Shown: positions 20,532-28,190, counted from the first letter of the stretch. The stretch is 28,374 bases of DNA from Bacillota bacterium (GCA_023454175.1 JAEXRW010000006.1:1-28374), one strand, 5' to 3'. The notes: generated by a model not told the origin, from the letters alone. Made by a program: numbers and translations.

Positions 20532-21185
20532 ATGTATCCGCGTTTTCCTTTTTCTTTCCCACGGGGCCCCGGCAGGGGATGGGATGGCGGCATGATGGAC
20601 TGGGCGCCCGCTGTCATGGCGATCGTTCTCATCATCGTGTTCCTCGTTTGCATCGCCATGTGGGTCCTCCGCAGCATCGCTCTCATGCGCATGGCCAGGA
20701 AACTCGGTTTTCCCGATCCCTGGCTGGCCTGGATACCCGGAGCCGGCGAATACCTTTTCGTGAAGACCGCCGGTGACAGGCAGCGCAGGATCGGTATTGC
20801 CTACATGTTTGTGCTTTATTTCGGCATACTGGCAGGCTTAGTGATCACTGCTCTGGGGTGCATTCCCGCCATGATGTCGGGTGCAGCCTGGAGCGGCAGG
20901 ATGTACGATGGCATGTGGGGCATGATGGGAGCGGCTGCCCTTGGCGTGATCCCGGGTCTGGTATTCCTGTCACTGGTCCTCATCGCCGCGATGGTGCTCC
21001 GGCTCATCCTGATGTACCATATCTTCAAACGGTTCAAGCCTGACAACGCCGTCGTGTTCCTGGTGCTCTCGATTTTCTTCAATTTCCTCGGGCCCATCTT
21101 TCTGCTGGTATCCAGTTTCGGCGAACCGGACCAGGATAGTGCCTGCTGCTGTACCCCGCCCCCGCCGGGTTCGCCTGCGATGTGA
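20532..21185 (+). CDS. Tandem-array membrane protein 6 (unknown function)
   Basis: 217 aa from the ATG at 20532 with CGGAGG upstream. The N-terminus is Pro/Phe/Gly-rich (YPRFPFSFPRGPGRG). Helix 1 leads to IALMRMARKLGFPDPWLAWIPGAGEYLFVKTAG, a Met/Gly-rich loop between helices (SGRMYDGMWGMMG), then YHIFKRFKPDNAVVFLVLSIFFNFLGPIFLLVSSFGEPDQ. The tail is short and distinct: DSACCCTPPPPGSPAM, with three consecutive cysteines not seen in the other copies. It has its own promoter region and an intrinsic terminator at 21212. Confidence 0.85.
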   Translation: MYPRFPFSFPRGPGRGWDGGMMDWAPAVMAIVLIIVFLVCIAMWVLRSIALMRMARKLGFPDPWLAWIPGAGEYLFVKTAGDRQRRIGIAYMFVLYFGILAGLVITALGCIPAMMSGAAWSGRMYDGMWGMMGAAALGVIPGLVFLSLVLIAAMVLRLILMYHIFKRFKPDNAVVFLVLSIFFNFLGPIFLLVSSFGEPDQDSACCCTPPPPGSPAM

Positions 21186-21211
21186 GCAGCATAATGCATG
21201 TATGATACTTC

Positions 21212-21243
21212 AAGGCCGGGAGCATGTTTCCGGCCTTTTTTTC
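21212..21243 (+). terminator. Intrinsic terminator of array protein 6
   Basis: AAGGCCGG/CCGGCCTT stem with a 10-nt loop followed by a run of T, 27 bp after the stop. Confidence 0.9.
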
Positions 21244-21275
21244 GTTCATAATGCTGCACGGATACGGACGGATAC

Positions 21276-21313
21276 GAAAAAGAGCCTCCACATGTTGGCG
21301 TGAAGGCCCTCTT
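21276..21313 (-). terminator. Possible terminator of the methyltransferase gene
   Basis: On the minus strand AAGAG and CCT pair with AGG and CTCTT around a long loop with a 2-nt bulge, followed by TTTTTCG. It lies 54 bp beyond the stop. Confidence 0.5.
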
Positions 21314-21366
21314 GTCCTAATTGGCTAATCCCTGAATGGATCTCCTCCGGTGGCACACCGTTTCCG

Positions 21367-22083
21367 CTATTTTCGCCGGATGATCATGGCGACGAAGTTC
21401 ATATATTTCCCTGCGCCAGCATGCATCGCTTTTCGGTCGTTCACCGCATATTCGTTGTCGCTTTCGAGCCACTCGTTCCAGCATTCCTCAAAGCTCTCCA
21501 TTTCCTGTACCGATACGATCTCGGCGTCTGCGGTCGCTTCGAGGATCCCCCGCCAGTATACGGCGTCGTGCAGCGTCCCGATGTCTTCCGGCTTCCAGGA
21601 CAGCAGCATTTCCGCGGGGATGTTGTCGTGGACATCCTTCTTCAGTCCCGGGACGGCGATCAGGAGCCAGCCGCCGTGCTTGATCAGCGGCAGCAGGTGC
21701 TTCCCCAGGTAATCCTTGTCCAGTCCGAAAAAGTTATAGGCGTCCACACACGTTACTGTATCAAAATATTCTTCGGCAAAAGGCAGGTCATGCGCTTCCG
21801 CCCGGATCGGTATGATCTGCTGCGGGGTCAGTCCCATCTCATCGAACCGCTTTTTGTTGTCGGTGGGGGATATCCAAAGGTCTGCCGCGAATACCCGCAC
21901 GCCGTATTCCCTGGCCAGGAATATGGATGTGACGCCGCGCCCGCACCCCAGGTCCAGGACGGTTTCAGATGGTTTGATCGGGTGAAGCGTGAGCAGTTCT
22001 TCCAAAAGTTTGGCGGGATTGGGCCCCATGATATTGTCTTTGAAAAACTGGGGATCGTATTTTTCGGATTTACTGTATTTCAT
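21367..22083 (-). CDS. Class I SAM-dependent methyltransferase
   Basis: 238 aa from the ATG at 22083, preceded by GGAAAGGAATG. The frame stays open 58 codons further but crosses a terminator and leader RNA, so that extension is rejected. SAM-binding motif I is VLDLGCGRGVTSIFLA. Motif II lies near VFAADLW, the acidic post-motif near AEAHDLPFAEEYFDTVTCVDAYNFF, and motif IV near HGGWLLIAVPG. The C-terminal part (MESFEECWNEWLES) is helix-rich. The substrate is unknown; a small molecule is likely given the absence of an RNA-binding domain. The structured leader suggests an inducible gene. Confidence 0.85.
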   Translation of the reverse strand: MKYSKSEKYDPQFFKDNIMGPNPAKLLEELLTLHPIKPSETVLDLGCGRGVTSIFLAREYGVRVFAADLWISPTDNKKRFDEMGLTPQQIIPIRAEAHDLPFAEEYFDTVTCVDAYNFFGLDKDYLGKHLLPLIKHGGWLLIAVPGLKKDVHDNIPAEMLLSWKPEDIGTLHDAVYWRGILEATADAEIVSVQEMESFEECWNEWLESDNEYAVNDRKAMHAGAGKYMNFVAMIIRRK

Positions 22084-22152
22084 TGTATTGCATTCCTTTC
22101 CAATATGTATTGATGTGTTGAATATCCGGGATCGGGACACGTTTTCATACAG

Positions 22153-22177
22153 AAAAGGCATGGTTTCATACCATGCC
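22153..22177 (-). terminator. Attenuator terminator in the methyltransferase leader
   Basis: Minus strand GGCATGGT-ATGAA-ACCATGCC followed by TTTTCTG, between the leader promoter and the gene, about 70 bp before the start codon. Confidence 0.75.
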
Positions 22178-22333
22178 CAAATCACGCACTTTATTATATG
22201 GCGCTGTTTGTCATGGTCCTGTATGAAACAAAATTGCACAACTGAACAGGCGGTCATTTATCGCCAGATGTTCCTGTGCAATTACGTGTTCCCTACAGAA
22301 CAGTCTCCAAACAGACACTTCCTTGTTGATCTA
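22178..22333 (-). ncRNA. Structured 5' leader RNA of the methyltransferase gene
   Basis: From the predicted transcription start, about 155 nt precede the attenuator terminator. The main element is a long hairpin with outer stem AATTGCACA/TGTGCAATT (22283-22275 with 22240-22232), inner GAACA/TGTTC and GGCG/CGCC. Two smaller dyads (GTCT/AGAC, GTTC/GAAC) lie 5' of it. It matches no riboswitch class I can recognise. A leader peptide was not evident. Confidence 0.6.
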
Positions 22334-22340
22334 TGGTGCT

Positions 22341-22370
22341 ATCATATCATCCGTTGTTATAAAAAGTCAA
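22341..22370 (-). promoter_or_regulatory. Promoter of the methyltransferase leader
   Basis: TTGACT (22370-22365), 18-nt spacer, TATGAT (22346-22341) on the minus strand. Confidence 0.7.
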
Positions 22371-22472
22371 TTCTGCATTTTCCATTTCCCCGCACAACAA
22401 AAATCATCACAGGTTTCGTGACGGCTCATCTATGTTAGGTAAATAAATTAACTGTTTTTTAAAATACCCATT

Positions 22473-22501
22473 GACATCATCGTATTTTACCGATATTATT
22501 G
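22473..22501 (+). promoter_or_regulatory. Promoter of arsR-permease operon
   Basis: TTGACA (22473-22478), 17-nt spacer, TATTAT (22496-22501). Operator box 1 fills the spacer. Confidence 0.85.
22481..22496. promoter_or_regulatory. ArsR-type operator box 1
   Basis: ATCGTATTTTACCGAT, overlapping the -35/-10 spacer, so an occupied box would exclude RNA polymerase. Confidence 0.75.
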
Positions 22502-22504
22502 TAT

Positions 22505-22520
22505 CGTAATTTAACGATTT
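22505..22520. promoter_or_regulatory. ArsR-type operator box 2
   Basis: ATCGTAATTTAACGAT, 24 bp from box 1 and just downstream of the -10 box, upstream of the arsR start. Confidence 0.75.
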
Positions 22521-22533
22521 GGTGGTGAATACA

Positions 22534-22839
22534 ATGGAGATCTCCAAGATTTGTGATGCGCTGGGGAACGAGACGCGTTTCCAGATCGTGAAAGCCCTGA
22601 AAGGGAAATCGATCGGCACCTGCTGCGATAAGATTGAATACTTCGAAAACGGGATCAGTGTGTCAGATGTCGTATCCGCCACAGGCCTGGCCCAGTCCAC
22701 CGTGTCGCAGCACCTGGCCGTATTGGAGAAGGCCGGCGTCATCATCCGGGAAAAACGCAGCCAGTGGACCTGTTTCTTTTTGAATGCGCAGCTGCTGGAT
22801 GCGTTCTGCGCAGAGCTGCGGAAAACCCTGATAGAGTAA
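22534..22839 (+). CDS. arsR: ArsR/SmtB-family metal(loid)-responsive repressor
   Basis: Winged helix-turn-helix of 101 aa. The N-terminal helix has ICDALGNETRFQIVKAL, the recognition helix is SVSDVVSATGLAQSTVSQHLAVLEKAGVI, and the wing is REKRSQWTCFFLN. Candidate thiol ligands are C7, an adjacent Cys pair (GTCCDKI) and C-terminal cysteines. The classic ELCVCDL motif is absent, so the sensing site differs. The start is taken as the ATG at 22534 with GGTGGTG upstream; GTGs 9-12 nt earlier are possible. It is the first gene of an operon with the permease, with three matching operator boxes pointing to autoregulation. Confidence 0.88.
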   Translation: MEISKICDALGNETRFQIVKALKGKSIGTCCDKIEYFENGISVSDVVSATGLAQSTVSQHLAVLEKAGVIIREKRSQWTCFFLNAQLLDAFCAELRKTLIE

Positions 22840-22862
22840 TCTTCCCCTTTTTACTCTGGTTC

Positions 22863-22878
22863 ATCGTATTTATACGAT
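22863..22878. promoter_or_regulatory. ArsR-type operator box 3, between arsR and the permease gene
   Basis: ATCGTATTTATACGAT shares the ATCGTA...CGAT pattern of boxes 1 and 2. It lies in the 62-bp gap between the genes and may give separate control of the permease. Confidence 0.7.
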
Positions 22879-22901
22879 ATATTATTGAAGGAGTTGTCAT
22901 T

Positions 22902-24035
22902 ATGGAAGTCGTATGGAACGTTCTGAAGGACACGGTGCTCTATGTGCTAAATACTTTGTTGCACAATCTTCCCGCCCTGGCCGCGGGTATCCTGGCCGCA
23001 TCGGCCATGCAGGTATATGTGAATACGGAGAAAATGAAAAACTGGCTGATGCGCCGCTCTTCGGTATCCATCCCCGCCACCGTCGCGTTCGGCGCGTTCA
23101 CGCCGTTTTGTGCCTGCGGCACCATGGCGGTCGTCCTGGCCATGATGGCGACGGCCCTTCCCTGGGGGCCGATCATGGCGTTTTTGACGTCTTCCCCCCT
23201 CATGAGCCCCGAGGAATTCATCATGATCTCGGGCGTCATCAGCCCCGGCTTTGCCATCGCGCTGACTGTTTCATCGGTCATAATCGGCATCGGCTCAGGC
23301 TATATCGCCCACTTCATCCAGAAGCGGACACACTTTCTCGATAACCAGTTGCGCTTTGCCGGTAAAAAGGCCGAACCACTCCCCTCAGCCTGTACATGTG
23401 ATGCTGGAACATCAAAATCTGCGGCATCGGAACCGGTCTCAACGGGCTGCGCCTGCAGTTCCACCCCGCCTGCCGCAGCGTCAGTATCCTGCTGCACAGT
23501 ACAGGAAGAAACATGCGGCTGCGGCGGTGAAGCGGTCATAGCGCCGGCCGCCTGCTGCGGAGCTGCCGCGGTAAGGCCTGCCAAAACCGGGCGTTTCAAG
23601 GCATTCATCAAAAAGTGCAAGATCGATAAACTGTTGAAGGCCGCCTTCGATATCGGGATCAAAAAAATACTCCCCCTCTTTGCGCTCTTTGCGGGTATCG
23701 GGTACCTGATCAACCGGTTCATACCCGCAGAATGGATCACTGCAGTATTCGGCGCGCAGAACGGCTTTGCGGTGCCCCTCTCGGCGGTCATCGGCCTCCC
23801 TCTGTATGTCAATGGCGACTCTTCCATCCCCCTGATCCAGTCCCTCATGCAGAGCGGCGTCAGCCCCGGGGCCATGCTGGCTTTCATGATCACCGGGCCC
23901 GGCACCAGCGCCGGCGTGCTCGCGGGCATCGCCACCATCATGAAAAAGAAAGCCATCGCACTGTACGTGGCCTGCCTTCTGGTTTTTGCCATCCTGCTCG
24001 GTTATGCGTTTGATTTGATCATGGCCCTTGTTTGA
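22902..24035 (+). CDS. arsP: ArsP-like permease with cysteine-rich cytoplasmic loop
   Basis: 377 aa from the ATG at 22902 with GAAGGAG upstream. COG0701-type permease: two bundles of about four helices each, with the hallmark FTPFCACGT (67-74) in the first and LPLYVNGDSS plus MITGPGTSAGV in the second. ArsP relatives export trivalent organoarsenicals, while others in the family are unassigned. The central loop (about 150-235) holds ten cysteines in five close pairs (164/166, 183/185, 197/198, 205/207, 218/219) in an Ala/Ser/Pro-rich setting, which could pass or sense metalloid. Cotranscribed with arsR; the symbol is by family and context. Confidence 0.83.
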   Translation: MEVVWNVLKDTVLYVLNTLLHNLPALAAGILAASAMQVYVNTEKMKNWLMRRSSVSIPATVAFGAFTPFCACGTMAVVLAMMATALPWGPIMAFLTSSPLMSPEEFIMISGVISPGFAIALTVSSVIIGIGSGYIAHFIQKRTHFLDNQLRFAGKKAEPLPSACTCDAGTSKSAASEPVSTGCACSSTPPAAASVSCCTVQEETCGCGGEAVIAPAACCGAAAVRPAKTGRFKAFIKKCKIDKLLKAAFDIGIKKILPLFALFAGIGYLINRFIPAEWITAVFGAQNGFAVPLSAVIGLPLYVNGDSSIPLIQSLMQSGVSPGAMLAFMITGPGTSAGVLAGIATIMKKKAIALYVACLLVFAILLGYAFDLIMALV

Positions 24036-24069
24036 TAAATATCAAATTAGACATCTGCGGATGATATAC

Positions 24070-24101
24070 AAAAATCCCTCACTTTTCAGTGAGGGATTTT
24101 T
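24070..24101. terminator. Bidirectional terminator for the permease and initiator tRNA genes
   Basis: AAAAATCCCTCAC/GTGAGGGATTTTT, a 13-bp stem with a 6-nt loop, between the convergent permease and tRNA genes. Confidence 0.93.
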
Positions 24102-24105
24102 CTTC

Positions 24106-24183
<78 letters not shown>

Positions 24184-24194
24184 GCGCACGATTA

Positions 24195-24223
24195 ATAATA
24201 TATCAAATTATATGTCAAGTCAA
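24195..24223 (-). promoter_or_regulatory. Promoter of the initiator tRNA
   Basis: TTGACT (24223-24218), 17-nt spacer, TATTAT (24200-24195) on the minus strand, in the 53-bp gap after the ppx stop. The tRNA therefore has its own promoter. Confidence 0.8.
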
Positions 24224-24236
24224 CCGATTTCTTTCG

Positions 24237-25232
24237 TTAATTTTGGGAATCGCTGAGCGAACTTTCTGACGGTCTTTTTTGATGGTTCTGGTTGCATTCA
24301 ACGTCAGTAAACTGCTGGCGCGGCTGTTTCCACAGCAGGTATCCTTCCAGGTTGTCGTTTTCGCTCGCCACCAGTTTCGGTATCTTCGCCGCCCGCAGGA
24401 AAGCCAGTGCGATGGCCGCGCCGAAGGGGATCACGTCTGCCCGCGTCGGGTCCATGCCCGGCATCTTTTTTCTTTCGGCCAGCGGCGTGTTCCACAGCCT
24501 GTCCACCAGCGTTTGCACGGTCCCGGTGTCCATGACATAACCGTGGACCTTTTCAGGGTCATATGATTGCAATTGTAATAATAGCGCCGCCATCTGCGTG
24601 GGCGTTCCCCCGATGCCGGTGATGGAGGGTGACCTGTGGATGAACGAATGGTTCGCCGCCTCCCGGATGGCCTCCGCCGCCCAGGCTATGGCCCGTTCGC
24701 TCCCGCCGGGGTATGCCCCGCCCAGTGCGTCCATCCCGCGCACCACGCCGATCTCGAAGCTGTGCGCGTATTGGATCTTTCCCTGTTGTCCGAAAACAAC
24801 TTCGGTACTCCCGCCGCCGATGTCGATGACGGCCCCGTTCCCCCCTGCCGCGCCGAGGAATGCGGTTTCAGCCTCCGCCTCCCCGCTGATCACGTCCACT
24901 GTGATGCCCGCGAGTTGCCTGGTCAGTTCTACGAATTCCGCGCCGTTTTGGGCCGAGCGTACCGCGTTGGTGGCGAAGCAGTATATCTGCCCTGCCCCCA
25001 GCTCCCCCGCCCGCAGGGTGAATTTTCGGATGGCTTCGGCGGTGCGTTCCATCGCTGCCGGGCTGAGCACGCCTGTGTTCTGCAGCCCTTCCCCCAGCCG
25101 TGTCGTGTGTAATTCTTTGATGCGCTTGCCGATGGTGATGCCGTCGTATTCCGCCACCATCAGCCGCACGGAATTGGTCCCCGTATCGATCACTGCCACT
25201 TTTCCAGTCTGCAAGGATTTGCCCTCTTTCAA
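24237..25232 (-). CDS. ppx: Ppx/GppA-family exopolyphosphatase / pppGpp phosphohydrolase
   Basis: 331 aa of the ASKHA fold, the short (two-domain) form. Phosphate-1 loop VAVIDTGTNSVRLMVAE, conserved FATNAVRSAQN, ISGEAEAETAFLGA and phosphate-2 loop VIDIGGGSTEVVF, then GIGGTPTQMAALLL and DVIPFGAAIALAFL. It degrades polyphosphate or the pppGpp 5'-phosphate; the short form cannot be split by eye. The C-terminus (HQKRPSESSLSDSQN) is a polar extension. The start is uncertain: TTG at 25232 has AGGAG 12 nt away, while TTG at 25214 has GAGGG 7 nt away. It is probably monocistronic. Confidence 0.88.
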   Translation of the reverse strand: MKEGKSLQTGKVAVIDTGTNSVRLMVAEYDGITIGKRIKELHTTRLGEGLQNTGVLSPAAMERTAEAIRKFTLRAGELGAGQIYCFATNAVRSAQNGAEFVELTRQLAGITVDVISGEAEAETAFLGAAGGNGAVIDIGGGSTEVVFGQQGKIQYAHSFEIGVVRGMDALGGAYPGGSERAIAWAAEAIREAANHSFIHRSPSITGIGGTPTQMAALLLQLQSYDPEKVHGYVMDTGTVQTLVDRLWNTPLAERKKMPGMDPTRADVIPFGAAIALAFLRAAKIPKLVASENDNLEGYLLWKQPRQQFTDVECNQNHQKRPSESSLSDSQN

Positions 25233-25434
25233 AATGAATTTCTGCTCCTATGCACTGTATCATTGATCCGGCGCTCTGTCCACGGGTTTTGAGGCGATGC
25301 CGGTTTTGCCTGGATGCTCCGGTGTTTGTATGGGCCATGGAAGTGATATCACGGGTATTCCGGTCATACTTATTACTATCAATATGCAACCTGTCACACT
25401 TCCCTTTCTGCTGCCTTGAAAAGGGGGCGTCTTG

Positions 25435-26796
25435 ATGAAAACGGTTCGCTGTTTCGTCGTTACGATGGTCGTTTGGGCCCTGGTACTCATCCCCATGCCT
25501 GCAGCAGTACAAGCCGATAATGACGATTTCACTGTGAGTTATGTTTTTTCGCCCCATGATGTGGGTCCCAAGGGTGCTGATATGCGCCTGACGCTCACCG
25601 TCACGAATACCGGCTCCACAGATATCACCTGGATTGGCGTAGGGATCGATACGGCGGTCCCATTCAGCGGACGTTGGAACGGTTCCCCGGCCATCCATCC
25701 CGGCACACACCGCACCCTTACATTTACGGTACCTTTTCAGCAGGGGGATATCAATGAGACCCGCCTGATGCAGGTCACCATGAACAATAACGCTGCCCCG
25801 GCTGCCGACGGTTCGATATCATTCCGTTTTTCCATCCACGGAGTGGAAAGGTTTGTCGTGCCGGCCAGCAGCATTGTCATTCCCCCTTCCGGGTTTCACG
25901 CCGGGGATGAGGTTACGGTCACCCTGCGCTATCGCAATGAATGCACCACGCACCCGGCGCTCCACTTCCGCACCGATGCCTGGCTCACGAAAGACGGGAC
26001 TGTCCTGAACAATGTGCCTGAGGTAGACCATGGCATGCTCGCACAGGGCGGCGAAGTCACCCGTTCCTTCACCTACACGCTGCGGGATAGCGATACCGGC
26101 ACCCTTATCATCCATAGCAGGGCACGCTATACACTGATGGGCAGGACATACGACGACTCCAATACATTGGGCCATATATCTGTAGCTTCAGCCGCGCCGG
26201 AGATGGATTTTACGGCGAGTCTTACAGCAGAGCCCAGAGAGATCCACATGGGAGATACCGTGCATTTCCGTATAACCGTACAGAATACCGGGGGGCAGGC
26301 TATCGATCGTTTTCAGATCACCTGTAACGAGCTGGATGTGGAGATGGAGGCCGATGGCATGGCAGTCGGGGCATCCGGTTCCATCACCGTGGATAAGCGC
26401 ATCAATGAATCCTGTGATATACGCTTTGCAGTCAGGGCTTATGCTGGGGATCGGAGCGTGCTCAGGCAGACCAACGATGAAGACATTTTTGTGTCCATTG
26501 CCGCTGTTCCGTTCTCCTCCCCGTCAGTCGCACCTTCCTCTTCGTCTCCGCCTCTGGAGTCTGCGGCGCCTGCCGCAGCGGAAACGCCCTCACCATCTGT
26601 GGCCGGGGACATAGCCTCTGCTTCACCCCTGCCGGAAGCACTCCCCACTCCTGCCGCTGGGGCTCAGCCATCGCCGGACGGATGGATCCCGGGCATCCCT
26701 TCGGTGGTATTGTACATCATCATCGGCGCCCTGGTCGTGGCAGTTGCTGTGCTGGTCATTGTCCTCATTCTCCGCCGCAGGAAAAAGGCGCCGTGA
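25435..26796 (+). CDS. Secreted, C-terminally membrane-anchored protein with CARDB-like beta domains
   Basis: 453 aa. Signal peptide (about 1-27, MKTVRCFVVTMVVWALVLIPMP then cleavage near VQA). Several immunoglobulin-like beta domains follow, with the NEW1/CARDB-type pattern LTVTNTGSTDITWIGVGI, VTVTLRYRNECTT and VHFRITVQNTGGQAIDRFQI. A Ser/Pro/Ala-rich stalk (about 360-415), a transmembrane helix (VVLYIIIGALVVAVAVLVIVL) and a basic tail RRRKKAP complete it. The layout resembles cell-surface proteins with a stalk through the wall. There is no LPxTG-type motif. Function is unknown, possibly adhesion or wall interaction. The start is the ATG after the TTG at 25432, with an AAGGGGGCG site. Confidence 0.8.
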   Translation: MKTVRCFVVTMVVWALVLIPMPAAVQADNDDFTVSYVFSPHDVGPKGADMRLTLTVTNTGSTDITWIGVGIDTAVPFSGRWNGSPAIHPGTHRTLTFTVPFQQGDINETRLMQVTMNNNAAPAADGSISFRFSIHGVERFVVPASSIVIPPSGFHAGDEVTVTLRYRNECTTHPALHFRTDAWLTKDGTVLNNVPEVDHGMLAQGGEVTRSFTYTLRDSDTGTLIIHSRARYTLMGRTYDDSNTLGHISVASAAPEMDFTASLTAEPREIHMGDTVHFRITVQNTGGQAIDRFQITCNELDVEMEADGMAVGASGSITVDKRINESCDIRFAVRAYAGDRSVLRQTNDEDIFVSIAAVPFSSPSVAPSSSSPPLESAAPAAAETPSPSVAGDIASASPLPEALPTPAAGAQPSPDGWIPGIPSVVLYIIIGALVVAVAVLVIVLILRRRKKAP

Positions 26797-26822
26797 CAGT
26801 TCGTACAGGCAACTAAAATAAT

Positions 26823-26853
26823 AACGGGTCGTTACGCATTGTAACGGCCCGTT
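26823..26853. terminator. Terminator between the surface protein and divIC
   Basis: AACGGG-T-CGTTAC-GCATT-GTAACG-G-CCCGTT, a long near-perfect stem followed by TTGCTTGTTTG. It serves convergent genes. Confidence 0.8.
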
Positions 26854-26868
26854 TGCTTGTTTGATGTT

Positions 26869-27276
26869 TTATTTCTGCTCCAGGAATTTGATCTCGCCCG
26901 GTTTGACGAGTCCCAGTTTGTCCCGCGCCACATCCTCCTGGTACTCCTGCGTCTGCGCGTTGTCTATCTGCCTCAGCGTCTCGTCTTCCCTGGCCTTTAC
27001 GGCGTCCACCTGCAGCTGCATCTCGGCTTTGGTTTTCCGCAGCTTGTCCATCTCCAGTTCCTGGTTCATCACCACATAGCCCGTATAGATGAGGCCGATG
27101 GCGATGATGATGGCAAAGAAACGTTTGGACGGGCGTCGCCTGCCTTTAGGCTTGGGTGCCTGCCTGCCTGCTTCGCGCGGCGGGTTCTCCTGCCCCAGCA
27201 ATCGGGCCAGGTCCGCCTGGTTCATCGTTGTCTGCCTTTGTTTTTCCAGCATTCTTCCGTTCTGCTGCCCTTGCAT
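26869..27276 (-). CDS. divIC: Septum formation initiator DivIC/FtsB-like protein
   Basis: 135 aa bitopic membrane protein. A basic cytoplasmic N-terminus (about 1-52, PKPKGRRRPSKR), one helix (about 53-70, FFAIIIAIGLIYTGYVV), a coiled coil (QELEMDKLRKTKAEMQLQVDAVKAREDETLRQI) and a short beta-type end (ARDKLGLVKPGEIKFLEQK) form the family architecture. It joins FtsL and DivIB at the division septum. Its place after yabP-yabQ is the conserved Firmicute order. AAGG precedes the ATG. The name divIC rather than ftsB follows that synteny. Confidence 0.88.
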   Translation of the reverse strand: MQGQQNGRMLEKQRQTTMNQADLARLLGQENPPREAGRQAPKPKGRRRPSKRFFAIIIAIGLIYTGYVVMNQELEMDKLRKTKAEMQLQVDAVKAREDETLRQIDNAQTQEYQEDVARDKLGLVKPGEIKFLEQK

Positions 27277-27326
27277 GGGTCAAGCCTTCTTTTGTTTATG
27301 TATATCGTAATATTAAGATTTCTACA

Positions 27327-27701
27327 TTAACCGCCGTTCTCCTTTTTTCCGTCCTCTTTTTGTGCTTCTTTTTTCGCCGCGGCCCTGGATATCCGGCTGA
27401 AAAGCGCTCCCAGCCACTTGCGTATGTATGCCCCCGGCCCCACCACGTACAGCACCGCGCCGCCCAGCAGGCCGATCAGAACGAAAAGCCGGGGCTCCCC
27501 CTGGTTGGCCAGGAAAATGACGATCACGGCCACGCCCGTCACCAGCAGCCAGAAAAGGATGTCCATGATCCCCTCGGCAGCCTTTCCGGGTCTGACGGCC
27601 GCGCGCAGCGCACGGAATATATCGTACAATACGCCCAGCGCCAGCCCGCCGATCACCACCGCGGCGAAAACGTAGCCCTGGTTCAGCGTGCTGTAGATCA
27701 A
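27327..27701 (-). CDS. yabQ: Spore cortex protein YabQ
   Basis: 124 aa with an N-terminal Gln/Tyr-rich start (IYSTLNQGYVFAAVVIGGLALGVLYDIFRALRAA), then DILFWLLVTGVAVIVIFLANQGEPRLFVLIGLLGGAVLYV and a basic tail. The YD..R and D-x-x-F-W motifs with three to four helices are typical of YabQ, a mother-cell membrane protein needed for the spore cortex. It starts with TTG at 27701 after AGGGGGA, 25 bp after the yabP stop. Confidence 0.88.
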   Translation of the reverse strand: MIYSTLNQGYVFAAVVIGGLALGVLYDIFRALRAAVRPGKAAEGIMDILFWLLVTGVAVIVIFLANQGEPRLFVLIGLLGGAVLYVVGPGAYIRKWLGALFSRISRAAAKKEAQKEDGKKENGG

Positions 27702-27726
27702 TGCTTTTTCCCCCTTGGGCTAAAGC

Positions 27727-28032
27727 CTACTTCCACATCTTCGCGAAAAATCCCTGTGGTTTCTCCTCCTTGCGCTCGCGCTCGGCGTACTCCAGCCCCA
27801 CGATCTCACCCTCCACCTTCATCTGCCCGTCCTCCAGGCTCAGGTGGCTGATATGCAGGTTCCTCCCCACGATGGTGCCAAAGCCGTCCTCGATGGAGAA
27901 GGCCACCGCGTTCTCGTCAAAGCTGTCCACGTCCGTCACGCCCGTCACCACCGCCCGCCTCCGGTTGTCGATGTGCACCGTATGGCTGGTATGGCGCGGC
28001 TGTACGGTTTGCTCCGGTTGGTTTGCGTTCAC
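27727..28032 (-). CDS. yabP: Sporulation protein YabP
   Basis: 101 aa of the YabP/YqfC family: RRAVVTGVTDVDSFDENAVAFSIEDGFGTIVGRNLHISHLSLEDGQMKVEGEIVGLEY. In B. subtilis it is made in the mother cell and acts with YabQ in spore-coat and cortex assembly. It is a soluble beta-rich protein with a basic, aromatic tail (KPQGFFAKMWK). It starts with GTG at 28032 after AAAGGGGG. On the minus strand CATACACC (28107-28100) resembles a sigma-E -10 box, but no -35 at the usual distance was found. This is the first gene of the yabP-yabQ-divIC operon. Confidence 0.9.
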   Translation of the reverse strand: MNANQPEQTVQPRHTSHTVHIDNRRRAVVTGVTDVDSFDENAVAFSIEDGFGTIVGRNLHISHLSLEDGQMKVEGEIVGLEYAERERKEEKPQGFFAKMWK

Positions 28033-28190
28033 TTTTGTTTCCCCCTTTATCCCGCGCGTGTATGCGCCGCTCCTATCCCATTCTATGCGCGTCAGAAGGG
28101 GTGTATGTTTTCACTCCTTCTATGGAAAGACTCGCCTCATATAACATGCTGCGACTGCCGTTATACTTGCTCCCGCAGGCCATTTATATA

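Noticed and set aside
26690..26796. LPxTG-like sorting signal in the surface protein
   Set aside because: The segment before the last helix reads WIPGIPS, without the LPxT(G/A) pattern, so it is treated as a plain membrane anchor.
28095..28120. Sigma-E promoter for yabP
   Set aside because: A CATACA-like -10 exists, but no -35 element is at the expected 13-15 bp spacing; mentioned only in the yabP entry.
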